Below, piece after piece: positions 37,446-45,837 of a stretch of DNA of 64,000 nucleotides. This stretch comes from Fibrobacterota bacterium. GTDB lineage: Bacteria; Fibrobacterota; Chitinivibrionia; Chitinivibrionales; Chitinispirillaceae. Where the stretch lies: the NCBI GenBank assembly GCA_023412475.1, contig JAEYNR010000039.1, forward strand, positions 35,512-99,511. The letters are read 5' to 3'. The position numbers and the translations under genes are program-made. The notes below the pieces were generated by a model. The model was given only the letters and a program-made list of their open reading frames with translations. It had not been told where the DNA came from and did not search any database. Each line of letters starts with the position of its first letter. Positions within the stretch are counted from its first letter, which is position 1.

Positions 37446-37735
37446 AAAGACGCACTCAACCTAAAAAAATAGATTCCATATTAGGCGATATACTTTCAAA
37501 TCGTGGATATTTAAATATTTGTAAAGAATACGATGTTATATCTCAATGGAATAACATTGTAGGAGAAAAAATTTCTGGTGTTACTGTTTGCAACAGAGTT
37601 GAAAACGGGGTTTTGTATGTTCAGGTCAGCACATCTGCGTGGCGCCAGGAATTAGTTTACTTTAAAGTAAAAATATTGCAGCAGATAAAAGAAAATACAA
37701 ATTGTATAAGTATAAGAGATATTGTTTTTTATTAG
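37442..37735 (+). CDS. dciA: DUF721/DciA-family protein
   Basis: 97-residue protein of the DUF721 family, which includes DciA, the ancestral loader of the DnaB helicase. Visible is the conserved WNNIVGEKISGVTVCNRVENGVLYVQVSTSAWRQEL stretch in two parts (W..IVG and the LYV.V.SSAW.QEL-type strand). Its position between recF and gyrB, overlapping recF by 4 bp (ATGA), is the common one. The helicase-loading role is by family, not shown here. Confidence 0.88.
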   Translation: MKRRTQPKKIDSILGDILSNRGYLNICKEYDVISQWNNIVGEKISGVTVCNRVENGVLYVQVSTSAWRQELVYFKVKILQQIKENTNCISIRDIVFY

Positions 37736-37771
37736 ACATATAATAATTAACATTGCACTTTGGAGAGCAAC

Positions 37772-39694
37772 ATGAGTAATAATAATTATACTGCAGAGAG
37801 TATTAAAACCCTAAAGGGTCTTGAAGCAGTTCGGAAGCGGCCGGCAATGTATATAGGCAGCACAGGCTCTGCCGGTTTACATCATCTAGTTTATGAAGTA
37901 GTAGATAATTCCATAGATGAAGCTCTTGCCGGGTACTGTGATAGAGTGGATGTCTATATACATGCAGATAATTCCATAACTGTACTTGATAATGGAAGAG
38001 GAATACCTGTAGATTACCATTCTGAAGAAAAAATGTCAGCTCTACAGTTGGTTCTCACAACGCTTCATGCAGGTGGAAAATTTGATAATTCATCTTACAA
38101 GGTGTCAGGTGGATTGCATGGAGTCGGTGTTTCCTGCGTTAATGCTTTATCGTCATCACTCAAAGTAGAAGTATATCGTGACAATGATATTTATTTTATG
38201 GAATTTAGCAGAGGTATTGCTCTGGGGGACATAAAAGTATTAGGTAAAACGGAAAAAAAAGGTACAAAGGTAACTTTTCTTCCTGATCCGGATATATTTG
38301 AAATATCAGAATTTAGTTTTGATATTTTATCAAAAAGACTCAGGGAACTTGCTTTTTTAAATAAGGGTTTAAGAATAACCATAACTGATGAACGGGGAGA
38401 AGGAAGAAATCATGATTTCTGCTATCCTGGTGGATTAGTATCTTTCGTCTCATATCTTGATGAAAATAAAGTACCACTGCATCCTCAGCCTTTTTATTTT
38501 GACCAGTCAAAAGATGGAACAGAAGTAGAAATAGCCATGCAGTATAATGATTCATATGTAGAAAACCTTTTTTCTTTTGCCAACAATATAAACACTGTTG
38601 ATGGAGGAACACATCTTTCAGGCTTTAAAAAGGGATTAACACGCGGAATAAATAATTATATAACAGAAAACAATCTTCTTAAAAACAGCAACAAAATAGA
38701 ATTAAAGGGTGATGATTTCCGTGAAGGGTTGACCGCTGTTGTTAGTGTTAAATTATCTAACCCACAGTTTGAAGGTCAGACTAAGGCTAAACTGGGAAAT
38801 TCTGACATAATGGGGGTTGTGGAATCAGCTCTTGTGGATTCATTGGGAATTTTCCTTGGAGAAAACCCGGCAATAGCAAAAAAAATAGTAGATAAGTGTA
38901 TAAATTCAGCTATTGCCCGTGAAGCGGCAAGAAAAGCCAGACAGCTTGCCAGGCGCAAAAGTATAATGGATGGCGGTGGTCTTCCGGGTAAGTTGGCAGA
39001 TTGTCAAGAACGGGATCCTTCTAAATGTGAGATATTCCTGGTTGAGGGTGACAGTGCCGGTGGAAGTGCCAAAATGGGTAGAGATCGAACTTTCCAGGCT
39101 ATTCTTCCATTGAAAGGAAAAATACTGAATGTAGAAAAAGCCAGAATCGACAAAGTCATTTCTCATGAAGAAATTCAGATTATAGTTCAGGCTTTTGGCA
39201 CTGGATTTGGTAAAAGTGAAGAAGACGACGGATTTAATATTTCTAAACTCCGCTACAATAAAATCATCATAATGACAGATGCTGATGTTGATGGATCACA
39301 TATAAGAACACTGCTATTGACTTTTTTATTCCGGCATATGCCAGGACTGGTTGAAAACGGAAATGTATATATTGCTCAGCCACCTCTTTACAAACTTAAA
39401 GCTGGAAAGGAAGAGCGTTATGCATTTAATGATCAGGAAAAAGACATGTTTATGCAAGAGTGGAAAGATAAAAAGAACATAACAATTCAGCGGTATAAAG
39501 GGCTTGGAGAAATGAATCCAGACCAGTTAGCTGATACTACAATGAATCCTGCCACCAGAACATTATTGCAGGTAAAATTGGAAGATACTATTGAAGCAGA
39601 CCGGATTTTCACTATGCTTATGGGAGAAGAGGTAGAACCTCGTCGCCGTTTTATTGAGGAAAACGCTAAAAAAGTTAAAAATCTGGATATATAA
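37772..39694 (+). CDS. gyrB: DNA gyrase subunit B
   Basis: GyrB of 640 residues. ATPase domain: KRPAMYIGSTGSAGLHHLVYEVVDNSIDEA, DNGRGIPVD and GGLHGVGVSCVNALS. TOPRIM domain: EIFLVEGDSAGGSAKMGRDR and IIIMTDADVDGSHI. The C-terminal QRYKGLGEMN motif is present. ATG at 37772 is chosen because TGGAGAG lies just upstream; a TTG four codons earlier is possible. Forms the supercoiling enzyme with GyrA encoded two genes downstream. Confidence 0.97.
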   Translation: MSNNNYTAESIKTLKGLEAVRKRPAMYIGSTGSAGLHHLVYEVVDNSIDEALAGYCDRVDVYIHADNSITVLDNGRGIPVDYHSEEKMSALQLVLTTLHAGGKFDNSSYKVSGGLHGVGVSCVNALSSSLKVEVYRDNDIYFMEFSRGIALGDIKVLGKTEKKGTKVTFLPDPDIFEISEFSFDILSKRLRELAFLNKGLRITITDERGEGRNHDFCYPGGLVSFVSYLDENKVPLHPQPFYFDQSKDGTEVEIAMQYNDSYVENLFSFANNINTVDGGTHLSGFKKGLTRGINNYITENNLLKNSNKIELKGDDFREGLTAVVSVKLSNPQFEGQTKAKLGNSDIMGVVESALVDSLGIFLGENPAIAKKIVDKCINSAIAREAARKARQLARRKSIMDGGGLPGKLADCQERDPSKCEIFLVEGDSAGGSAKMGRDRTFQAILPLKGKILNVEKARIDKVISHEEIQIIVQAFGTGFGKSEEDDGFNISKLRYNKIIIMTDADVDGSHIRTLLLTFLFRHMPGLVENGNVYIAQPPLYKLKAGKEERYAFNDQEKDMFMQEWKDKKNITIQRYKGLGEMNPDQLADTTMNPATRTLLQVKLEDTIEADRIFTMLMGEEVEPRRRFIEENAKKVKNLDI

Positions 39695-39699
39695 ATACA

Positions 39700-40500
39700 A
39701 TGAACTCCAAACTTACTGCACTCCTGACAAATGATGATGGATACAGCTCTGAAGGTATCAGGTATCTATATGATATTCTGTCTCAATATTATGAGGTAAT
39801 AGTTGTAGCACCGCAATGCGAACAGAGCGGTGTCGGACATGCATTTACGTTCAATCAACCGTTACATTTCGAAGAAATTCCTGAAAAATTCGGAATGAAA
39901 GGTTTCTTTGTCAGTGGTACACCATCAGATTGTGTAAAATTTGCAATAAGCTATCTGATGAAAAATAAACCTGATATTATTGTTTCCGGTTTAAATATAG
40001 GTGAAAACTCCGGCTTGTCTGCCTTCTATTCAGGAACTGTGGCTGCTGCAAGGGAAGGCGCATTCTGGAATATACCCAGCTTTGCTTTTTCTATATGTGC
40101 AGAAGCAATGACATATGCAACAGATTATGTTAATTTAGTACCGAACTTGATTGAAAATATTCTGTCCACAAAAATGAGTATATGCTCTGATGATAGTAGA
40201 ATATACTACAACATTAACTTTCCTTGCTGTAGGGTAGAGGAAATACAGGGAACAAGAATTACTTGTCAAAGTCTCGCATACTTTGATGATCGCTATGAAA
40301 AAATCGAGGTACAAACTCATAAGACCGGAGAGGGTTTTATGATTTACGGGGAAAAAAAAGATATTGAAACTTCAAACGGATTTGATTCCCGTGCTCTTAT
40401 GAATGATTACATAACAATTACACCACTATTTTTTGATGCAACAGCACATAATGCTATAGCCAGTCTTCGCTGGCTTGAAGAAAATTACACGAAAAGGTGA
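39700..40500 (+). CDS. surE: 5'-nucleotidase SurE
   Basis: SurE of 266 residues. The metal-binding LLTNDDGYSSEGIRYL opens the protein; then VVAPQCEQSGVGHAFT, SGTPSDCVKFAI and SGLNIGENSG follow, all typical. It dephosphorylates nucleoside monophosphates and related compounds. It lies 5 bp after gyrB and 7 bp before gyrA, an unusual insertion between gyrase genes and probably one transcript. Confidence 0.95.
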   Translation: MNSKLTALLTNDDGYSSEGIRYLYDILSQYYEVIVVAPQCEQSGVGHAFTFNQPLHFEEIPEKFGMKGFFVSGTPSDCVKFAISYLMKNKPDIIVSGLNIGENSGLSAFYSGTVAAAREGAFWNIPSFAFSICAEAMTYATDYVNLVPNLIENILSTKMSICSDDSRIYYNINFPCCRVEEIQGTRITCQSLAYFDDRYEKIEVQTHKTGEGFMIYGEKKDIETSNGFDSRALMNDYITITPLFFDATAHNAIASLRWLEENYTKR

Positions 40501-40507
40501 TTTTTAA

Positions 40508-43090
40508 ATGAACGAAACCGAAAAAATCAACAGCGTCTTGTTAGAAGATGAGATGCAGAAATCATACCTGGATTATTCCATGAGTATGATCACCTCACGT
40601 GCATTGCCTGATGTAAGAGATGGACTTAAACCAGTGCATCGCAGGGTACTTTTTGGCATGGAGGAGTTAGGGCTTCAACATAATAAAGCTCCGAAAAAGT
40701 GCGCCCGTGTGGTGGGCGATGTTATAGGAAAATATCATCCTCATGGCGATTCTGCAGTTTATGATTCACTTGTACGTATGGCTCAGGATTTTTCCATGCG
40801 TTACACAATGGTTAATGGTCAGGGAAATTTTGGGTCTATAGACGGTGATCCGCCAGCAGCTATGCGTTATACAGAATGTAGAATGACTGCTCTTGCTGAA
40901 GCGATGATGGAAGACCTAGACAAAGATACTGTAGATTTTGTACCCAATTATGATGATTCTTTAAAAGAACCATCTGTTATGCCATCAAAACTTCCATTTC
41001 TTTTGGTAAATGGTGCTACCGGTATAGCTGTAGGAATGGCTACAAACATGGCACCTCATAATCTCTCTGAAGTGGTCAATGCAATTGTTGCTGTTATAGA
41101 TAATGATGAAATAACAGTTGATGAACTTTTCCATTTTATTCCAGGTCCGGATTTCCCTACTGGCGGTGTGATTTACGGTAGAAGCGGTATTCTTGAGGCA
41201 TACAGAACCGGTAAAGGTAAAGTCATCGTCAGAGCAAAAGCGGAAGTTGTTAAACTCGCAAATGACAGAGAAGAGATAGTAATCACCGAAATTCCTTACA
41301 TGGTCAATAAATCTTCTCTTCTTGAAAAGATTGCAGATCTGGTTCGTCAGAAAACTATTGAGGGTATCTCATTTATCAGGGACGAATCAGACCGAAGCGG
41401 AATGCGCATTGTAATAGGAATAAAGAAAGATGGTTTTGGTGATGTTATTCTGAATCAGTTGTATAAATTCACTATGATGCAGACAACCTTTGGTATTAAT
41501 AACCTTGCTTTGGTGAATCTGCAGCCCAGATTGCTAAATCTCAAGGACATTATTACCCATTTTGTAGACCATCGTCATGAAGTGGTTGTTAGAAGAACAT
41601 CTTACGACTTAAGAAAAGCACAGGAAAGAGCTCATATTCTTGAAGGACTTAAAATAGCTCTGGAAAACATAGATGAAATTATTTCTATGATTAAGAGCTC
41701 AGTCTCTCCGGAAGATGCTCAAGGAAAACTGCAAGCAAGGTTTCAATTTACTGAAATTCAGGCAAAAGCAATTCTTGATATGAGATTGCAGCGTCTTACT
41801 GGTCTGGAAAGAGAAAAAATCGAGGCAGAATATCAGGAACTAATGAAACTGATAAAAGAGCTGACTGAAATCCTTGAAGACAAAGCCAAGCGAATGCAAA
41901 TCATTAAAGATGAGCTTATAATGATTAAAAATCGTTTTGGTGATCCACGCCGAACAGAAATTACTGATGCTACAAGTGATGTCGATATCGAAGACCTTAT
42001 TGCTGAAGAAGACATGGTTATCACAATGTCGCACGAGGGTTATATAAAAAGAACATCAGTAAATAGCTACAGAACACAAGGCAGAGGTGGTAAAGGTGTT
42101 AAGGGGATGGACTCTAAAGAAAATGATTTTATTACCACCCTATTTGTAGCATCGACACATGCTTATATTATGTTTTTCACCAATACAGGAAGATGCTATT
42201 GGCTAAAAGTTTATAAAATTCCGGAAACTGGAAGGCACTCAAGGGGGAAAGCCATAGTTAATCTGGTCGATCTGAGACCGGAAGAGAAAATTGCCGCTTT
42301 CGTGCCGGTCAGAGAATTCAATGATGATCATTTTATTGTAATAGCAACCTCCAACGGAGTTATCAACAAACAACCGCTCTCTTCTTACTCAAATGTAAGA
42401 CGTGATGGAATAAACGCGATAAACCTTGATGAGAATAACAGTGTTATTGAATGTAAGCTAACCAGCGGAGACAGCGACATTGTTCTTGGTACCAGCTCTG
42501 GTCAGGCGATCCGTTTTTCTGAGAGTGCTGTCAGAGAAATTGGAAGAAACACCAGAGGGGTAAAAGGAATTTCACTGAAAAACAACGATAAAGTAGTATC
42601 CATGATAATTGTGGATGAAAAGTACGATATTTTGACTGTAACAGAAAATGGATACGGCAAAAGAACACCGGTATCGGATTATCGGAAAACAAATCGAAGT
42701 GGCTCTGGAATTATCAATATAAAGGTAACAGAAAAGACCGGTCGGGTAGTCTCCTTAAAGGGAGTTTATGGAGATTACGATTTAATGTTGATTACCCGAT
42801 TTGGGATAATTATCAGGGTAGATGTTAACAAGATATCCACAATTGGCAGAAACACACAGGGGGTCAAGCTTATTAGTCTTGATTCCAGTGACAGGGTAAT
42901 CGATATCGCTCTTTGTGAGAGAGACACCACCTGTGCTGATGATGAAAATGAGGGAACTATCCCGGAGGCGATTCCCGAGGGAATAGAATCCGATGAAGCA
43001 AAACATAGTTTTGAGGTTCCTGATGAAGAGCTGCAAGATTCAACAGATGAGAAACCAGAAGATTCTTCGTCAGACGATTCAGAAACTTAG
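40508..43090 (+). CDS. gyrA: DNA gyrase subunit A
   Basis: GyrA of 860 residues. The N-terminal breakage domain has SRALPDVRDGLKPVHRRVLF and the catalytic tyrosine in AAMRYTECRM. The C-terminal beta-pinwheel has the GyrA-box region in RTQGRGGKGVKGM, which identifies gyrase rather than topoisomerase IV. The last 60 residues form an acidic tail (rich in Asp/Glu/Ser). AAAAGGTGA precedes the ATG. A strong terminator follows, ending the dnaA-gyrA direction. Confidence 0.97.
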   Translation: MNETEKINSVLLEDEMQKSYLDYSMSMITSRALPDVRDGLKPVHRRVLFGMEELGLQHNKAPKKCARVVGDVIGKYHPHGDSAVYDSLVRMAQDFSMRYTMVNGQGNFGSIDGDPPAAMRYTECRMTALAEAMMEDLDKDTVDFVPNYDDSLKEPSVMPSKLPFLLVNGATGIAVGMATNMAPHNLSEVVNAIVAVIDNDEITVDELFHFIPGPDFPTGGVIYGRSGILEAYRTGKGKVIVRAKAEVVKLANDREEIVITEIPYMVNKSSLLEKIADLVRQKTIEGISFIRDESDRSGMRIVIGIKKDGFGDVILNQLYKFTMMQTTFGINNLALVNLQPRLLNLKDIITHFVDHRHEVVVRRTSYDLRKAQERAHILEGLKIALENIDEIISMIKSSVSPEDAQGKLQARFQFTEIQAKAILDMRLQRLTGLEREKIEAEYQELMKLIKELTEILEDKAKRMQIIKDELIMIKNRFGDPRRTEITDATSDVDIEDLIAEEDMVITMSHEGYIKRTSVNSYRTQGRGGKGVKGMDSKENDFITTLFVASTHAYIMFFTNTGRCYWLKVYKIPETGRHSRGKAIVNLVDLRPEEKIAAFVPVREFNDDHFIVIATSNGVINKQPLSSYSNVRRDGINAINLDENNSVIECKLTSGDSDIVLGTSSGQAIRFSESAVREIGRNTRGVKGISLKNNDKVVSMIIVDEKYDILTVTENGYGKRTPVSDYRKTNRSGSGIINIKVTEKTGRVVSLKGVYGDYDLMLITRFGIIIRVDVNKISTIGRNTQGVKLISLDSSDRVIDIALCERDTTCADDENEGTIPEAIPEGIESDEAKHSFEVPDEELQDSTDEKPEDSSSDDSET

Positions 43091-43111
43091 GCTAACATAT
43101 TAAACAACAAG

Positions 43112-43152
43112 AAAATAAATCCTCTGCTAAAACAGAGGATTTATTTTTTTTG
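43112..43152 (+). terminator. Rho-independent terminator after gyrA
   Basis: Perfect 13-bp stem (AATAAATCCTCTG/CAGAGGATTTATT, 43114-43126 and 43133-43145) with a 6-nt loop, followed by a T-run. It lies 22 bp after the gyrA stop. Confidence 0.93.
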
Positions 43153-43653
43153 TTGATGTCCGGTGCGATAGTGGCAACTGGCATTTTTTTGTGTAAGCTA
43201 TTGTTTTTTATCTGATGCAAGTTCAACAGCAAAAGCTTTTATTGTTACTCAAAATATCATCGAACAGCTTTCCAAAAGCATACCTATTGAAAATATAAGA
43301 CTGGAATAGTATTGCTCCTCATAGATTCTGATTTCTCAATAAAAAGATCAGAAATGCTGTTTTAATATTTTAATAATCTAAATTAAATGATCCTATGTGG
43401 TTTTTCATCCCATCTAGTGTGTGGATAAAATTGTCATCATGAATGGTTATGCCAATATGGGATTAAAAAAAACATTGAAAATAGCAGGGAAAGCGAACAA
43501 ATTAGTCCCCACTGAAAGCCTTGGATCCACTAATAATAAAAATGCTGTACGAGCAAAAATCAGCCAAAAATCAGCAAATTTCTGAATGATCAGACAAAAA
43601 GCAAACATCGCTGTGTATCTCTTGTTAATTGATCGACCGAATCGGTCCCTTAA
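43153..43653. other. Gene-poor spacer between gyrA and the chemoreceptor gene
   Basis: About 500 bp. It holds a start-less open stretch ending at 43309, a 48-codon frame (43439-43585, + strand, no ribosome site) and a 9-mer equal to a DnaA box (TGTGGATAA, 43420-43428). The open stretches read like decayed coding sequence but match nothing I know. No promoter is evident. Confidence 0.4.
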
Positions 43654-45246
43654 TTAAATCTTAAACTGATCCACTATTCCCTGCAGCTTAACGGAAAGTG
43701 TGCTTAACTGAGTCACCACGGATTCAGTTTTTTTAACACTTTCTTCATTTTTATTTGCCACCTGATCCACATGGTGCATATTTGAAGCTACAGCAGAAAT
43801 ACCTTCTACACTGCTGCTAATACCTTTGGCAATTGTGGCTGCCGCCTCTTTTGTATGCGAAATCTGAATAGATATTTCTTTTGTAGTAAAAGACTGTTCC
43901 TCGACAGAGCTAACAATTGTTTTTGATATGCTGCTAACCTCCTCTACCACGGAAGCAATCGAACGGATTGCACAGATAGAGGATTCGGTTGAAATTTGCA
44001 TAGTATTGATTTTATTCTTTATCTCTTTAGCTGCAATAGCGGTTTGTTTTGCAAGCTCCTTGATTTCACTTGCCACAACTGAAAATCCATTGCCAGCCTC
44101 TCCTGCACGTGCGGCCTCGATCGTGGCATTAAGCGCAAGAAGATCAATCTGGGCAGCAATATCTTCTATTACAACAGTAATGCGGTCAATATCTTTAGCT
44201 GCCAGGCCCAGTGAGTCGATAGTTTCCAGTGCATTCTTAGATTGTTTGTTTGCATCTTCAGATATGCTATACTCTTTTTGACAATTTTTAGCCACATCAT
44301 TGATACTTGCATTCAATTGTTCGATAGCAGTAGCAACATTTTCAACTGAAATTGACATATTTTTGGTAGATGAATCCATGCCCTCAAGAGAAACATTCAT
44401 TTTATCAATAGACATTTTCGCATTTTCTGCATTCTCTTTGAGCTTTCCAGCGGCATTACTGGTTTCTGTAACCACCAGGGGCAACTCTTTTGAAATATTA
44501 TTGAGGTCCAAAATGTTTTCTTTGACATTTTTAATCATGTTCTGAAGTTTGTCTGCAAACATATTGAACCATTTGGATAAAACTCCAATTTCATCTTTGG
44601 ACAATATAGTGATTCGTTTTGTAAGATCTCCTTCACCAGAAGCGATGTCCTGAAGAATAGTGGTAGTTTTATTGAGTGATTGAACAATTGAAGATGAAAT
44701 AAACATAATGGCAAAAACAGTAATACTAAGAAGTATTAGGCTGGTAATCCATAGTTGCATAGAAAATTTGCTGATTTTATTAAGAAAACTCTTTTTTGAA
44801 AAAACTATGGTAAGATTTCCAAGATCATTTCCGTTCTGGTTGGACATGGGTGTATACGCTAAAATAGTTTCTTTCTGATCATTGACAATGAGCTCTTTAA
44901 CATCATTACATACTATGTTTTTGGCTTCACTTGTCAAGCCGTCGATAAATTTGTTATTATTATCAAAAACTGCAATGTCGGAAATCAAAGACTCCTGTTT
45001 GTTTGATTTGAGCAAATTCAGTGTGTTTTTTACTGACGCTCCATCATCAAGAATCAATGTCTGCATTCCCAGTGCCAGATTTTCTGAAAGAAGGTTTGCA
45101 ATAAACATGGCATTCTCTTTCATAATATCAGCAGAGAGATTTTTTGTCTGAACAGGTATGATAATGCCAAGCAGTAAAAGCAAAATACCACTAACACCAG
45201 CAGCCAGAACGACAAGTCTAAACTTAATAGAAGAAATTTTCAGCAT
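43654..45246 (-). CDS. Methyl-accepting chemotaxis protein
   Basis: Chemoreceptor of about 530 residues. An N-terminal membrane helix (near residues 8-25) and a second near 168-188 bracket a periplasmic sensor of about 140 residues without a recognised fold name. A HAMP region (IVQSLNKTTTILQDIASGEGDLTKRI) and the cytoplasmic signalling coil follow, with hairpin tip IAAQIDLLALNATIEAARAGEAGNGFSVVASEI. It should signal to CheA. ATG at 45246 is preferred over the TTG at 45270 (AAAGAG upstream). It is the last gene of a TonB receptor-YfiR-chemoreceptor operon, with no other che gene in view. Confidence 0.92.
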   Translation of the reverse strand: MLKISSIKFRLVVLAAGVSGILLLLLGIIIPVQTKNLSADIMKENAMFIANLLSENLALGMQTLILDDGASVKNTLNLLKSNKQESLISDIAVFDNNNKFIDGLTSEAKNIVCNDVKELIVNDQKETILAYTPMSNQNGNDLGNLTIVFSKKSFLNKISKFSMQLWITSLILLSITVFAIMFISSSIVQSLNKTTTILQDIASGEGDLTKRITILSKDEIGVLSKWFNMFADKLQNMIKNVKENILDLNNISKELPLVVTETSNAAGKLKENAENAKMSIDKMNVSLEGMDSSTKNMSISVENVATAIEQLNASINDVAKNCQKEYSISEDANKQSKNALETIDSLGLAAKDIDRITVVIEDIAAQIDLLALNATIEAARAGEAGNGFSVVASEIKELAKQTAIAAKEIKNKINTMQISTESSICAIRSIASVVEEVSSISKTIVSSVEEQSFTTKEISIQISHTKEAAATIAKGISSSVEGISAVASNMHHVDQVANKNEESVKKTESVVTQLSTLSVKLQGIVDQFKI

Positions 45247-45266
45247 GAGAGTCTCTTTTTTGTTAA

Positions 45267-45788
45267 TCAATAATTTGTTATTGCAATCTTTAAAATAGCA
45301 GGATTCCAGGTAATAGACTCAAGTTTTGATGAGCTAAGATTGAGTAACACTTTAGGTTTGTCATTTATAATTCCGATACCTAAAGATACTCCTTTAGCAA
45401 TCAATGCCGGGTCTCCGGTTATAGTAAGTACGCCATTGGCTCGACTATAAGAAAGAATATCATCAAGTTTTGAACTGTTACCAATATAAATTACAGACGG
45501 TTTTTCTGCTGGTACACCATCTCCTTCTACAACAGAAGAGAGTTTTGATGAACCAACTTGTTTTCCGATGCCGTTTTTCAGATTTTTAGCAAATTCAGTA
45601 CTGTTCATACAATAAACGTTAACATTTTCTGAAGAGGCCAGTTTTTCATTGAATGCCAGTAATTTTAGAGCTAAAGCAGCCTGAATGTCAACCGGAGCAA
45701 CTGAAATATCTTCTGCTTGCCCCAAACTGACAAAGATAAAAATGCTAAGCGGTAGAACAAACTTATATTTGATTACAAAGCTATTCAT
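45267..45788 (-). CDS. YfiR-family periplasmic protein
   Basis: Secreted protein of 173 residues with signal peptide (LPLSIFIFVSLGQAED cut near 25). The pattern fits the YfiR/DUF4154 family: an N-terminal helix with KLLAFNEKLA, a middle strand VIYIGNSSKLDDIL and the C-terminal VLTITGDPALIAKGVSLGIGIINDKPKVLLNLSS. YfiR in Pseudomonas is a periplasmic repressor of the diguanylate cyclase YfiN. Here the downstream partner is a chemoreceptor instead. The YfiR cysteines are not clearly conserved (one Cys visible). Confidence 0.78.
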   Translation of the reverse strand: MNSFVIKYKFVLPLSIFIFVSLGQAEDISVAPVDIQAALALKLLAFNEKLASSENVNVYCMNSTEFAKNLKNGIGKQVGSSKLSSVVEGDGVPAEKPSVIYIGNSSKLDDILSYSRANGVLTITGDPALIAKGVSLGIGIINDKPKVLLNLSSSKLESITWNPAILKIAITNY

Positions 45789-45837
45789 ATTATACTCCGT
45801 AAAATTTCTTTACTATGATTAATACAAATACTTACAA

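Noticed and set aside
43211..43309. 33-codon stretch ending in a stop that reads like a protein tail
   Set aside because: There is no start codon before the upstream stop and no recognised family; it may be a relict.
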